A stretch of 64,000 nucleotides of DNA from Sphingomonas turrisvirgatae (GTDB lineage: Bacteria > Pseudomonadota > Alphaproteobacteria > Sphingomonadales > Sphingomonadaceae): the NCBI RefSeq assembly GCF_001721295.1, contig NZ_MDDS01000013.1, positions 1-64,000 on the forward strand. Reading direction: 5' to 3'. The notes beneath the pieces were generated by a model. It was not told the DNA's origin, searched no databases, and worked only from the letters and a program-made list of their open reading frames with translations. Made by a program: the position numbers and the translations under genes. This document shows positions 30,121 through 40,375 of the stretch, piece after piece (positions within the stretch are counted from its first letter, which is position 1; every line of letters starts with the position of its first letter).

Positions 30121-32133
30121 ATGAGTAAGCGTGAATCGACATGGGCAGCAGCCGGGTGGCTTGCCCGGCTGGGCAGCGACGTGCGCGCGAATACCGCCGC
30201 AATCGTTGCGATCTCGCTTATTCCCTTGGCGGGAATGGTCGGCGGCGGCGTGGACATCAGCCGCATGTACATCGTCAAGACGCGGCTGCAACATGCCTGC
30301 GACGCCGGCGCGCTCGCCGGCCGCAAGCAGATGGGCGGCGGCATCTGGTCCTACAACAATTACGAAGCGCGCGCAGCCGCCGAAAAGTTCTTCGACGCGA
30401 ACATCCAGCAGAGCCCATACGGCGCGAGCGACGTTACGAAGAGCTTCACGGAAAACGCCGGAAAGGTCAGCGGCGTCGCCTCCGCGACCTTGCCGATGAC
30501 GATCATGCGCATCTTCGGGCGCTCGAACGAGACGCTCAGCGTGACCTGCGACGCTGAAATGCGGCTGCCGAACACTGACGTCATGTTCGTGCTCGACACG
30601 ACCGGTTCGATGGACGGCAAGGCGGTAAGTACCGACCCGGATACCAAGATCCAGGCGCTGCGCACGGCAGTCAAATGTTTCTACGAGATCGTCGCACGGC
30701 TCGACACGTCGGCTACCTGCACCGGCGGCGCGCCGAGCGGCGGGACTGGCGATCAGGTGCAGATCCGCTTCGGTTTCGTGCCTTATGCCACCAACGTAAA
30801 TGTCGGTCGCCTCCTGCCGACCAGCTATTTCCCCGACGCCTGGGACTATCAGACGCGCAGGGCACGCTGGAATGTCAGCAGCGGCAGCACGACCACCTTT
30901 GGCCCGACAGTGTCCACGCCGGGGCCGACCGGCTCGGGCAACAGCGAGTGGAGTTCGCCTACTCAGGTGAGCCAGCATCTGTTCGCCTGCCCTTCGTTGA
31001 CGAACCAGAACGATGTGCCAGGCAACTTCGTGATCGACACGACCCCCACAATCGCGAACGGCATTCGCACGTGGGAGACGCGCACCTACACTCGCGTCAA
31101 CATCATGCAGAGCTGCACGGGCAATGTCCTCGTCCGTAACCTCATGTCCCAGATTCAGGGCACCGGCACCTACACCACGGTGGTGTATACACAGACAGTC
31201 ACGACGGCCCAAAACCGCACCTTCGCGGGCTGGGACTATGACAAATGGTCGATCAATATCTCCGGGCTTAAGAACGGCACGGAGTGGCGCGACAGTTTTG
31301 TCGTGCCCGAGATGGCCGACAACGGTGCCGACCTGACCGTTGCCTGGAATGGCTGCATCGAGGAACGGCAAACCGTCAGCGGTACGAACTTCAACCCGAT
31401 TCCCGCGGGTGCCAAGGATCTCGACATCGATTCAGTGCCTGTGCCGGGTGACGTCTCCACGATGTGGAAGCCGGCGCTGGCGCCGATCATATATCATCGT
31501 CGCACCGGCACCGGGAACACCTACACGCTCAATCGCGTGACCGTCGGCACCGCCCCCAGTTTCACCATTCCCCGGGCCGATGCGACTTGCCCTTCGGCCG
31601 GGCGCAAGCTGCAAAGCTGGCCATCGGCAAGCGCCTTTGACGATTATGTCGACGGACTGATCACCGGCGGCAACACCTATCACGACATTGGCCTGCTGTG
31701 GGGCGCGCGCCTCATGTCGCCAACGGGCATCTTCAGGGCGGAGAACCAGTTCACGCCCAAGGGCGCGGAGATCGAGCGTCACCTCATCTTCATGACCGAC
31801 GGCGACACCCAGACCAGCACGGCCAACTATGCCGCCTATGGCCAGCCCTGGTACGATCGCCGCAACATATCTTCGGTCGGGGCCAGCCCGGGCGATGTCG
31901 GCATGAATGACGAGGTGAATGCCCGCTTCACGGCGCTGTGTACCGCGATCAAGAACAAGAACATTACGCTGTGGGTTATCTCGTTCGGCAGCGGATCGAA
32001 CACCACGACCGAAACGCGGCTGCAGAATTGTGCAAGTTCGGGTCGCTATTTCGTGGCGCGGGACTCCGCCACGCTGCAATCCACCTTCCGCTCGATTGCG
32101 GACCAGATATCGCAATTGAGGCTGACCCGTTGA
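30121..32133 (+). CDS. TadG-like pilus assembly protein with vWA domain
   Basis: A 670-residue inner-membrane protein with one N-terminal helix (about 24-44; ANTAAIVAISLIPLAGMVGG) followed by a periplasmic domain. The von Willebrand A fold begins at DVMFVLDTTGSMDGKAV, with a DxTxS metal site (Asp159, Thr161, Ser163), and continues past a large insert to HLIFMTDGDTQT and ITLWVISFGSG. This layout is that of TadG, which may link the Tad pilus to the envelope. It starts a three-gene run, with each stop overlapping the next start. A start 11 codons upstream (30088) is possible. Confidence 0.8.
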   Translation: MSKRESTWAAAGWLARLGSDVRANTAAIVAISLIPLAGMVGGGVDISRMYIVKTRLQHACDAGALAGRKQMGGGIWSYNNYEARAAAEKFFDANIQQSPYGASDVTKSFTENAGKVSGVASATLPMTIMRIFGRSNETLSVTCDAEMRLPNTDVMFVLDTTGSMDGKAVSTDPDTKIQALRTAVKCFYEIVARLDTSATCTGGAPSGGTGDQVQIRFGFVPYATNVNVGRLLPTSYFPDAWDYQTRRARWNVSSGSTTTFGPTVSTPGPTGSGNSEWSSPTQVSQHLFACPSLTNQNDVPGNFVIDTTPTIANGIRTWETRTYTRVNIMQSCTGNVLVRNLMSQIQGTGTYTTVVYTQTVTTAQNRTFAGWDYDKWSINISGLKNGTEWRDSFVVPEMADNGADLTVAWNGCIEERQTVSGTNFNPIPAGAKDLDIDSVPVPGDVSTMWKPALAPIIYHRRTGTGNTYTLNRVTVGTAPSFTIPRADATCPSAGRKLQSWPSASAFDDYVDGLITGGNTYHDIGLLWGARLMSPTGIFRAENQFTPKGAEIERHLIFMTDGDTQTSTANYAAYGQPWYDRRNISSVGASPGDVGMNDEVNARFTALCTAIKNKNITLWVISFGSGSNTTTETRLQNCASSGRYFVARDSATLQSTFRSIADQISQLRLTR

Positions 32134-32759
32134 TGGGGCGGCATCGCGACCAGCGTCCCCGCTTGCCGGGGTTGGCCGGCGATCGAGCCGGCGTTACTGT
32201 TGTCGAGTTCGCGCTCGTCGCGCCGGTATTGTGCCTGGTCCTGCTCGGGGCATTCGACATCTCGCACACGCTATATGCCCGTGCCGCGCTGCAGGGCATC
32301 GTTCAGAAAACGGCGCGCGATTCGTCGCTGGAAAGCGGCGCCGACACGGCAGAGCAGACCGCGCTCGACAACAAGGTGAAGGATCAAGTCCGCGCGCTGG
32401 CTAACAATGCCACGATCGACATCACGCGTCGTTTCTACCGGACCTTCAGCGAAGCCGCCGCGGCCAAGGCCGAAGTGTTCACGGACACCAACGGCAACGG
32501 CAGGTGCGATGCCGGTGAGCCGTACGAGGATGCCAACGGCAACAGCAACTGGGACAAGGACGGCGGAAGCGCTGGCCAGGGCGGCGCAAAGGATGCCACG
32601 CTTTACACCGTCACCATGACCTACCCGCGCTTTTTCCCGATTTACAAGCTGGTCGGCGGATCGGACACGACGAAGCTCACCGCCTCGACCGTGCTGCGTA
32701 ACCAGCCTTACAGCGATCAGGGCAGCTATGGCGCCATTCAGGTGCGCAATTGCCCGTGA
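32133..32759 (+). CDS. TadE/TadF-type pseudopilin with calcium-loop insert
   Basis: A 208-residue protein with a short basic N-terminus, a hydrophobic helix (about 24-43; GVTVVEFALVAPVLCLVLLG) and a periplasmic domain. The EF motif before the helix is the TadE-type processing region. Residues about 118-145 contain two Asp/Asn-rich loops (DTNGNGRCDAGE, then DANGNSNWDKDGG) of the dockerin/EF-hand type, which most TadE proteins lack. ATG overlaps the TadG stop (TGATG), giving tight coupling. Confidence 0.8.
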   Translation: MGRHRDQRPRLPGLAGDRAGVTVVEFALVAPVLCLVLLGAFDISHTLYARAALQGIVQKTARDSSLESGADTAEQTALDNKVKDQVRALANNATIDITRRFYRTFSEAAAAKAEVFTDTNGNGRCDAGEPYEDANGNSNWDKDGGSAGQGGAKDATLYTVTMTYPRFFPIYKLVGGSDTTKLTASTVLRNQPYSDQGSYGAIQVRNCP

Positions 32760-33430
32760 ACCGCCGCATCTTCAACCTGTCACGTCGTCTTTGGAAGGAT
32801 CGCAGCGGTGTTGCCCTGCTCGAGTTCGGCATGACGCTGCCGATCCTGTTGTTGCTCAGCCTGACCGGGGCGGAATTGACCAACTATGTCATCACGCGAA
32901 TGCGCGTCAGCCAGATCGCGCTCCATCTGGCCGACAACGCCGCGCGCATCGGGTCGGGCAGCCAGTTGCAGGCCAAGCAGATTACCGAGGCCGATATCAA
33001 TGACCTGCTGACCGGCGCCGGGCTGCAGGCCGGCGAACTCGATCTTTACCGCAATGGTCGGGTTATCATCTCGAGCATCGAACCCTCGATCGTCAATCCG
33101 GCCAATTCGCGAATTCGCTGGCAACGGTGCCGGGGCAGCAAGACGACGCGCGCATCGACGTATCCAACTGCGGCGCAGCGCGCCGCCGGGGCGACCAACG
33201 ACAATCTTCCTGGCATGGGTCCCGATGGCCGCCAGGTCACGGCTCCGCCCTATGGCGTCACCATGTTCGTCGAAGTATATTATGAATATCAGCCGCTGGT
33301 GAAGACATCCCTGTCGCCCACCCGCGACATGACCGAGATCGCGTCGATGATGGTCCGCGATCGTCGCGACACTGTGGGCGGCGCCAATGGCGTGTATCAG
33401 GTAAGCGGCGTAACGCCCTCCACCTGCTGA
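32756..33430 (+). CDS. TadE/TadF-type pseudopilin
   Basis: A 224-residue protein. A basic N-terminus is followed by GVALLEFGMTLPILLLLSLT (helix about 18-38, with Glu23 in the pseudopilin processing region) and a periplasmic beta-rich domain that ends in Cys. GTG 32756 is chosen because it overlaps the previous stop (GTGA); a TTG two codons upstream is possible. It is the third gene of the Tad set. The other Tad parts (CpaA/F, TadB/C, secretin) are not in this window. Confidence 0.8.
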   Translation: MNRRIFNLSRRLWKDRSGVALLEFGMTLPILLLLSLTGAELTNYVITRMRVSQIALHLADNAARIGSGSQLQAKQITEADINDLLTGAGLQAGELDLYRNGRVIISSIEPSIVNPANSRIRWQRCRGSKTTRASTYPTAAQRAAGATNDNLPGMGPDGRQVTAPPYGVTMFVEVYYEYQPLVKTSLSPTRDMTEIASMMVRDRRDTVGGANGVYQVSGVTPSTC

Positions 33431-33496
33431 CCGCCCCCCGCCAACACAGGGGCGATCAAACAGGCAAATCGCTCTGGTTAAGGGTGACGCCCCGCC

Positions 33497-34909
33497 TTAG
33501 CGGTACGTCACCTTCTTCACCGCTGCCACGACCTTGTCGGCAGTGATCAGCGCCAGTTTTTCCAGGTTCGCGGCATAGGGCAGCGGGACGTCCTCGTTCG
33601 TGACGCGCACGACCGGCGCGTCGAGATCGTCGAAGCCCTCTTCCATCGCGATCGTCACGATCTCCGACGCGATCGAGCAGGCCGGCCAACCTTCCTCGAC
33701 CACCACCATGCGGTTGGTCTTCTTCAGGCTCTCAAGCACCGTTTCCTTGTCGAGCGGGCGCAGCGTGCGCAGGTCGATGACCTCTGCCTCGACGCCCTCG
33801 CCAGCCAGCGTCTCGGCCGCTTCCAGCGCGACGCCGACGCCGATCGAATAGGATACGATCGTCACGTCCTTGCCCTCGCGAACGATGCGCGCCTTTCCGA
33901 TCGGCAGCACCCAGTCGTCAAGCTTGGGCACTTCGAAGGTGCGGCCGTACATCAGCTCGTTCTCGAGGAACACGACTGGATCTTCCGACCGGATCGCGGC
34001 CTTCAGCAGTCCCTTGGCATCGGCTGCGTCATAGGGCGCGATCACAATCAGGCCCGGCACGCTTGCATACCAGGGGCCATAATTCTGTGAGTGCTGCGCA
34101 CCCACGCGGCTCGCCGCGCCGTTCGGGCCGCGGAACACGATCGGGCAGCGCATCTGGCCGCCGGACATATAGTTGGTCTTGGCTGCCGAGTTGATGATGT
34201 GGTCGATCGCCTGCATGGCGAAGTTGAACGTCATGAACTCGATGATCGGGCGAAGGCCGCCCATCGCCGCGCCGGTGCCGACGCCGGCAAAGCCGTACTC
34301 GGTGATCGGCGTGTCGATCACGCGCTTGGCGCCGAACTCGTCCAGCAGGCCCTGCGTCACCTTGTACGCGCCCTGATATTCGGCGACTTCCTCGCCCATC
34401 ACGAACACGCGTCCGTCGGCGCGCATTTCCTCCGCCATCGCGTCGCGCAGCGCTTCGCGAACGGTGACCTTCACCATCTCGGTACCGGCAGGCACTTCGG
34501 GATCGGCGACCGACGCCGCCTTGTCGCTGGCCAGCTGCTTGGTGCCGCTATCGGCCTTTTTGGGGCCGCCATCTTCGCCAGCGTCGGACTCAGCTGCCTT
34601 CTGCTCCTGCGCCGGCGCTTCCGCCTTGGGCGCTTGCGCAGCCGCCGGTTCAGCGGAGGCGTCTGCGCCCTCGCCCGCGATCGTCGCGATCACGGTGCCG
34701 ACCTTCACGCCGTCGGTGCCCTCGGCGACCAAGATCTTCGACAGCGTGCCCTCATCAACCGCCTCGAATTCCATCGTCGCCTTGTCGGTTTCGATCTCGG
34801 CCAGGATGTCGCCCGACCGGATCGTGTCGCCTTCCTTGACCAGCCACTTGGCCAGCGTGCCCTCTTCCATCGTGGGCGAGAGCGCCGGCATCTTCAGTTC
34901 GATCGCCAT
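33497..34909 (-). CDS. pdhB: Pyruvate dehydrogenase E1 component, beta subunit (lipoyl-fused)
   Basis: A 470-residue protein. Residues 1-80 are a lipoyl domain with the lipoylated Lys in the ETDKATMEF motif, and a Glu/Ala/Lys-rich linker follows. Residues from about 150 are the E1-beta thiamine-diphosphate-binding domain ([24 protein letters not shown] and the [19 protein letters not shown] segment). The lipoyl fusion on E1-beta is typical of alphaproteobacteria. It is one base after pdhA. pdhC, coding E2, is not adjacent. Confidence 0.96.
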   Translation of the reverse strand: MAIELKMPALSPTMEEGTLAKWLVKEGDTIRSGDILAEIETDKATMEFEAVDEGTLSKILVAEGTDGVKVGTVIATIAGEGADASAEPAAAQAPKAEAPAQEQKAAESDAGEDGGPKKADSGTKQLASDKAASVADPEVPAGTEMVKVTVREALRDAMAEEMRADGRVFVMGEEVAEYQGAYKVTQGLLDEFGAKRVIDTPITEYGFAGVGTGAAMGGLRPIIEFMTFNFAMQAIDHIINSAAKTNYMSGGQMRCPIVFRGPNGAASRVGAQHSQNYGPWYASVPGLIVIAPYDAADAKGLLKAAIRSEDPVVFLENELMYGRTFEVPKLDDWVLPIGKARIVREGKDVTIVSYSIGVGVALEAAETLAGEGVEAEVIDLRTLRPLDKETVLESLKKTNRMVVVEEGWPACSIASEIVTIAMEEGFDDLDAPVVRVTNEDVPLPYAANLEKLALITADKVVAAVKKVTYR

Positions 34910-34910
34910 C

Positions 34911-35960
34911 TCAGTACGTTCCTACCAGCACGTCGGTATACAGCTCGGCCGGATCGGGTTCCGGCGTCTGTTCGGCAAAGTCGGCGCTTTCGTTCACCGC
35001 CCTGCGGATCTCCTGCTCGATGGGCTTGAGTTGATCCTCGGTGACGCCGAGCTTCTCCAGCTCCTTCTTCACGCCCTCGATCGGGTCGGAATTGTCGCGC
35101 ATCGCCTGCACTTCGTCACGCGAACGGTACTTCGCCGGATCGGACATCGAATGGCCACGATAGCGATAGGTCTTCATCTCGAGGATGATCGGCCCCTTGC
35201 CAGCGCGAACCCAAGCCAGCGCTTCCTCGGCCGCGCCGCGGCAGGCGAGCACGTCCATGCCATCGACCTGAATGCCCGGGATACGGAAGCTTTCGCCGCG
35301 CTTGTACAGCTGGTCCTCAGCCGACGAGCGGTTGACGCTGGTGCCCATTGCATACTGGTTGTTCTCGATCACATAGATGATCGGCAGCTTCCACAGCTCG
35401 GCCATATTGAAGCTTTCGTACACCTGGCCCTGGTTGGCGGCGCCATCGCCGAAATAGGCCATGGCGACGCCGCCGTCCTCATTGTACTTGTGCGCGAAGG
35501 CGAGGCCGGTGCCGAGCGAGACCTGCGCGCCGACGATGCCGTGGCCGCCATAGAACTTCTTCTCGGTCGAGAACATGTGCATCGACCCGCCCTTGCCGCG
35601 CGAGATGCCGGCAGCGCGGCCGGTTAGCTCGGCCATGATCTCCTTGGGATCGATGCCATAGGCAAGCATGTGGCCATGGTCGCGATAGCCGGTGATCACG
35701 CTGTCCTTCTCACCGTCCAGCGCCGACTGCAGCCCGACGGCGACCGCTTCCTGCCCGATATAGAGGTGGCAGAAACCGCCAATGAAGCCGAGCCCATAGA
35801 GCTGCCCGGCCTTCTCCTCAAAGCGGCGGATCAGCAGCATCTGCCGATAGAATTCGAGCAGTTGCTCCTTAGACGCTTCGAACCGCTTGGGTTCGTTTGG
35901 ACGCTCGCGGTTTGTCACCGGCGGTTCAACAGAAAGGCTTTTAGCAGGCGATTTGGCCAC
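34911..35960 (-). CDS. pdhA: Pyruvate dehydrogenase E1 component, alpha subunit
   Basis: A 349-residue subunit that decarboxylates pyruvate with thiamine diphosphate. The ThDP-binding motif is [17 protein letters not shown] with the terminal IENN. The phospho-loop region [16 protein letters not shown] is present. The start is GTG 35960, with AGGATGAGG just upstream; the ATG at 36017 would add a tail not seen in the family. It is coupled to pdhB, and downstream of the ftsB-like gene. Confidence 0.95.
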   Translation of the reverse strand: MAKSPAKSLSVEPPVTNRERPNEPKRFEASKEQLLEFYRQMLLIRRFEEKAGQLYGLGFIGGFCHLYIGQEAVAVGLQSALDGEKDSVITGYRDHGHMLAYGIDPKEIMAELTGRAAGISRGKGGSMHMFSTEKKFYGGHGIVGAQVSLGTGLAFAHKYNEDGGVAMAYFGDGAANQGQVYESFNMAELWKLPIIYVIENNQYAMGTSVNRSSAEDQLYKRGESFRIPGIQVDGMDVLACRGAAEEALAWVRAGKGPIILEMKTYRYRGHSMSDPAKYRSRDEVQAMRDNSDPIEGVKKELEKLGVTEDQLKPIEQEIRRAVNESADFAEQTPEPDPAELYTDVLVGTY

Positions 35961-36062
35961 GATGTCCTCATCCTGGGGAAAGATGGAACGCGGCCTATAG
36001 GCCGGTTGCCCGGACACGGCAATGCTAACGCTGGCGTAAAGCTGGAAAGTCGCGAAGGCCGC

Positions 36063-36374
36063 TCAGTTCAGCGGGACGATGACCTCATCGGGATGCACGA
36101 CGTTGAGCTTCTTGCGGGTCAGTTCGTCGACCATGTCGGGGTCCGCCCCCTTCTGATCGAGCAGCGCGACGCGGTTGCGCAGGTCCGCCCGCTGCTTCTC
36201 CAACTTGGCGAGTTCGGACTGCTTCGCCGCCTGCTGGCGCTTATAGTCGCCATAGACCAAAATGCCGTTCGGGCCGAGCACCGCCGAATAGGCGAAAAAG
36301 CCCATGAAGATGATCGCCACCGCAGGCAGGCCTGCGCGGGTCAGATAGGTCTTCAAAGGGATCGGCCGTGCCAT
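36063..36374 (-). CDS. FtsB/DivIC-like septum formation initiator
   Basis: A 103-residue bitopic membrane protein: a short N-terminus, one helix (about 14-32; AGLPAVAIIFMGFFAYSAVL) and a coiled coil (KRQQAAKQSELAKLEKQRADL), with a short C-terminal tail. The family joins FtsL and FtsQ in the divisome. It lies between eno and pdhA, a common alphaproteobacterial order. The start is ATG 36374; a longer frame to 36434 overlaps the eno end and lacks support. Confidence 0.85.
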   Translation of the reverse strand: MARPIPLKTYLTRAGLPAVAIIFMGFFAYSAVLGPNGILVYGDYKRQQAAKQSELAKLEKQRADLRNRVALLDQKGADPDMVDELTRKKLNVVHPDEVIVPLN

Positions 36375-36463
36375 CCCGCTGTTTTGACGCAACGCGACTC
36401 GCGGATCAAGCCCGCGCAGACGCGCTGCGTTCAAAAATCAAGCCGATTCGACTGCGGAACGAT

Positions 36464-37750
<1,287 letters not shown>

Positions 37751-37825
37751 CTACCTTGTGCCCCACTGGCGTCGCGCGGGCCTGTATCCGGTTCGTCGCG
37801 CCCGGGCAAATCATCGCGGGTGACG

Positions 37826-37850
37826 GGAACCCTCCCGCGCCGGCATGGTT
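37826..37850 (+). promoter_or_regulatory. Candidate EcfG general-stress promoter
   Basis: GGAAC at 37826-37830 is followed after 17 bases by GTT at 37848-37850. This fits the alphaproteobacterial EcfG consensus GGAAC-N16-17-cGTT, except that the base before GTT is G. It is about 30 bases upstream of the next gene's start, in line with a transcription start inside that gap. Confidence 0.65.
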
Positions 37851-37881
37851 GAGGGACAAACGGCAGAAAGGTCTGTGAGCG

Positions 37882-38397
37882 ATGGCTGACGAAAACTTCC
37901 CGGGGACCTCCCCCGCTACCCCCAGCGTCGACCCGGCGACGGACGCCCTCGTCGTGGCCGAGCCTGCGGCGCAGGACGACGCAAAGCGCAACGCTGGCCA
38001 GTTCGCGCGTGAAGAGGCGAGCAAGCTGCTCGGCCAGGCGAGCGACAAGGCGCGCTCGTTCGCGGATACCGGAAAGGATCGCGCGACCGGCGCCCTTGAC
38101 GAGTTCTCGACCTTGATGCGCGATGCTGCGGCGTCGGTGGATGATAAGCTGGGCGAACAATACGGCGCCTATGCCCGGAGTGCGGCAGATCAGATTTCGG
38201 GCTTTGCGGAATCCCTGCGCGGCAAGCAGGTCGACGACCTCCTCGAAGACGCGCGCGGCTTCGTCAAGAAAAGTCCGGCTGTTGCCGTGGGTGTGGCGGC
38301 CGGTGTCGGCTTCGTCCTGGCGCGACTGCTCAAATCCGGCCTCGATGCTGCGGGCGACCTTGCCGACAAGGGCGATACCGGCTCGACCAAGGCCTGA
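37882..38397 (+). CDS. DUF883-like/stress membrane protein (unknown function)
   Basis: A 171-residue protein that is hydrophilic and helical over residues 1-125, with Ala/Lys/Glu/Asp-rich heptads (REEASKLLGQASDKARSFAD), and has one Gly/Ala-rich membrane segment near residues 133-148 (PAVAVGVAAGVGFVLARLL). This is the build of DUF883/ElaB-like proteins that anchor to the inner membrane and respond to stress. It is first in an operon behind an EcfG-type promoter. The precise family is not certain. Confidence 0.65.
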   Translation: MADENFPGTSPATPSVDPATDALVVAEPAAQDDAKRNAGQFAREEASKLLGQASDKARSFADTGKDRATGALDEFSTLMRDAAASVDDKLGEQYGAYARSAADQISGFAESLRGKQVDDLLEDARGFVKKSPAVAVGVAAGVGFVLARLLKSGLDAAGDLADKGDTGSTKA

Positions 38398-38414
38398 CCG
38401 GAAAGGCGGGGCGA

Positions 38415-38762
38415 GTGGACGTTCGCGAAGATCAGGACGAGAGCATCGGCGCGCTCGTTACGCGGCTGATTGCCGATGGGCGCGGTTATGCGGCGGCGGA
38501 GGCAGGATATTGGCGCGCGCTGGTCGTCGATCGGCTTGCCGATGTCAAAAGCCTGACGATCCTTGGCTGCACGGCGCTGCTGCTCGTCAACGCTGCCGTC
38601 ATCGCGCTGATCGTCGGCGCGCTGCTATCGCTCGCGACGCTCGTCGGGCCGGGCCTGGCGACGTTGCTGGTCGTGCTGGTGACGCTCGCGATTGCCGGGC
38701 TGCTCGGCTGGCTGGCGCTTAGGCATTGGCGGCGCGTAACCAGACCGAGGCAGGAACCATGA
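38415..38762 (+). CDS. Phage-holin-superfamily membrane protein (DUF1469-like)
   Basis: A 115-residue protein: a soluble N-terminus (SIGALVTRLIADGRGYAAAE), two membrane helices (about 50-75 and 78-100) and a basic tail. It matches the putative actinobacterial/proteobacterial holin-X family (Phage_holin_3_6), a family that despite its name sits mostly in chromosomal stress operons. GTG 38415 is the start. It overlaps the next gene by ATGA. Confidence 0.75.
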   Translation: MDVREDQDESIGALVTRLIADGRGYAAAEAGYWRALVVDRLADVKSLTILGCTALLLVNAAVIALIVGALLSLATLVGPGLATLLVVLVTLAIAGLLGWLALRHWRRVTRPRQEP

Positions 38763-39082
38763 ACGACGCCCCCACCTCACCCGTCGAAGCCCGGGCGCGC
38801 AGCATTGCCGCTCGCGCGCAATTCCTCGCCACGCTGGACGAGGCCAAGCACAAGCTCAGCCCGGCGACATTGGCATCCAACACCGTCGGCAGCGTCAAGG
38901 ACAATGTCGTGCGCGGAACGGTCGAGACGGTTCGGACGAAGCCGGGCACCGTCGCTGCCGTGGCCGGGGCCGCCATGTTGTTCCTCGCGCGCAAGCCCCT
39001 CGCCCGCCTGATCCGCTCAGGATCGGACGAGTCTCAGGATTCATCGAACAAGAAGCGCCACACGGAAGGACCGAGCACATGA
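38759..39082 (+). CDS. DUF3618-like protein
   Basis: A 107-residue protein. The R-ARAQFLATLDEAKHKLSP motif (about residues 19-37) matches the DUF3618 pattern, in which a helix precedes a C-terminal hydrophobic segment (PGTVAAVAGAAMLFLARKPL, about 62-80). Such proteins are usually encoded beside holin-X and DUF883-like genes, as here. ATG overlaps the holin-like gene's stop, and its own stop overlaps the next start (ATGA both times). The function is unknown. Confidence 0.7.
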   Translation: MNDAPTSPVEARARSIAARAQFLATLDEAKHKLSPATLASNTVGSVKDNVVRGTVETVRTKPGTVAAVAGAAMLFLARKPLARLIRSGSDESQDSSNKKRHTEGPST

Positions 39083-39429
39083 GTGAGTCGAACCAGAACC
39101 AGACCGGGGCTCAGCAGCAATCGCGCCGCCAGCAGGCGAGCGCGCAGATCCAGGACAATCCGCTGGCACTGGTCGCTGGCGGCGTGGCGCTGGGCGTTGT
39201 GCTCGGCGCGCTGATCCCTCGCCCGACCAGGGAGCGTGAGTTGCTCGCACCGGTCGGCAAGCGCATTGCCGAGGGTGCAAGCGCGGCCGCGAGCGCCGCA
39301 CGCGACGCGGGCAAGGCCGAAATCGACGCCATCCTTCCGCCGCGCGACGCGGCGAAGGAACAGATCGGCAAGATCATCGGCAACGCCCTGACTGCGGCCA
39401 AAGACGCAGCGTCAGCCAAGACCGCCTGA
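39079..39429 (+). CDS. Small Gly/Ala-rich membrane protein, unknown
   Basis: A 116-residue protein with a Gln-rich N-terminus, a Gly-rich hydrophobic segment (NPLALVAGGVALGVVLGALI, about 27-46) and an Ala-rich, charged C-terminal half with several Lys. It is the last gene of the four-gene run, overlapping the previous one by ATGA. I recognise no family beyond a general DUF883-like build. Confidence 0.65.
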   Translation: MSESNQNQTGAQQQSRRQQASAQIQDNPLALVAGGVALGVVLGALIPRPTRERELLAPVGKRIAEGASAAASAARDAGKAEIDAILPPRDAAKEQIGKIIGNALTAAKDAASAKTA

Positions 39430-39512
39430 TCGCGGGGCCGTCCGGACGCGGCCTTGAGCGCGGTGCAGCATCATCCTAAGGCGTGGCGCATAGCCATTCC
39501 CCAGGAGAAATC

Positions 39513-39728
39513 ATGAGCCAGTTGCTGCACCTCGTCTTCGGCGGCCGCGTCAAGGACCCGATGGGTCTGGACTTCGTCGATCCTTCCAACCTCGACGTGG
39601 TCGGCATCTTCCCCGATTATGCCAGCGCTGAAAAGGCCTGGCGCGGCGCGGCACAGCGCACCGTCGACGATGCCGAGATGAAATATGTTGTCGTCCATCT
39701 GCATCGCTTGATGGAACCGACGCTCTGA
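39513..39728 (+). CDS. DUF4170 protein
   Basis: A 71-residue cytosolic protein with the DUF4170 pattern: LLHLVFGGRVKDPMGLDFVD, then VGIFPDYASAEKAWRGAAQ and KYVVVHLHRLMEPTL at the end. Its function is unknown; the family is almost confined to alphaproteobacteria. GGAGAA lies upstream of ATG 39513. It is convergent with greA, separated by two hairpins. Confidence 0.85.
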   Translation: MSQLLHLVFGGRVKDPMGLDFVDPSNLDVVGIFPDYASAEKAWRGAAQRTVDDAEMKYVVVHLHRLMEPTL

Positions 39729-39738
39729 TCCTTTGCCG

Positions 39739-39759
39739 CCCCGGCGAAAGCCGGGGTTT
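39739..39759 (+). terminator. DUF4170/greA intergenic terminator
   Basis: CCCCGGC-GAAA-GCCGGGG is a perfect 7-bp stem with a stable GNRA tetraloop, followed by TTT. It starts 11 bases after the DUF4170 stop. Confidence 0.8.
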
Positions 39760-39790
39760 CGGGTCGAGAGTTAGCCGCCTGCCGTGCCGG

Positions 39791-39809
39791 ATTCCGGCTT
39801 GGCCGGAAT
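39791..39809. terminator. Second hairpin before greA
   Basis: ATTCCGGC and GCCGGAAT pair perfectly with a 3-base loop. It lies 11 bases after the greA stop on the minus strand and probably ends greA. It has no clear U-tract. Confidence 0.5.
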
Positions 39810-39819
39810 GCCGTGCCGG

Positions 39820-40296
39820 TCAGATGAATTCGATCTTGCTCACTTCGTACCAGCGGTCGCCCGCCGGCACGGTCACTTCGACCTCGTCACCCACCACCTT
39901 GCCGATCAGTGCCCGGCCGATCGGCGAGTTGTAGCTGATCCGGCCGGTCTTCACGTCCGCCTCGGCCTGGCCGACGATCTGATACTTCACTTCCTTATCG
40001 TCTTCGTCGAGCAGCGTCACCGTGGCCCCGAACACGACCTTGTCACCCGACAGTTCCTTGGGATCGATGATCTGAGCGCGCGACAGCTTGTCCTCGATGT
40101 CGGCGATCGTCGCTTCGTTCTGGCCCTGCTGTTCCTTGGCGGCGTGATATTCGGCATTTTCCGACAAGTCGCCATGCGCCCGAGCTTCCTCGATCGCGTC
40201 GACGATCAACGGCCGTTCGGATTTCAGGCGCTTCAGTTCCGCCGAGAGCTTCTCATAACCCTCCTGGAGCATCGGCATCTTTTCGACCGTGGCCAT
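39820..40296 (-). CDS. greA: Transcription elongation factor GreA
   Basis: A 158-residue protein with an N-terminal coiled coil ([20 protein letters not shown], residues 10-75) carrying the acidic tip DLSENAEY, and a C-terminal FKBP-like domain. It enters the RNA polymerase secondary channel and triggers cleavage of backtracked RNA. It lies 79 bases downstream of carB, on the same strand. Confidence 0.95.
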   Translation of the reverse strand: MATVEKMPMLQEGYEKLSAELKRLKSERPLIVDAIEEARAHGDLSENAEYHAAKEQQGQNEATIADIEDKLSRAQIIDPKELSGDKVVFGATVTLLDEDDKEVKYQIVGQAEADVKTGRISYNSPIGRALIGKVVGDEVEVTVPAGDRWYEVSKIEFI

Positions 40297-40375
40297 CGCT
40301 TAATCCTTCGTCAAAACCTCATCCCCAAGCGTGCCGATTTCGGCACGCCCGCACACTAACCTTCGTTGTTGGGGA

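Noticed and set aside
38415..38762. Prophage lysis gene (holin)
   Set aside because: The family name suggests a phage, but this holin-X type sits in a chromosomal stress operon with no phage genes nearby.
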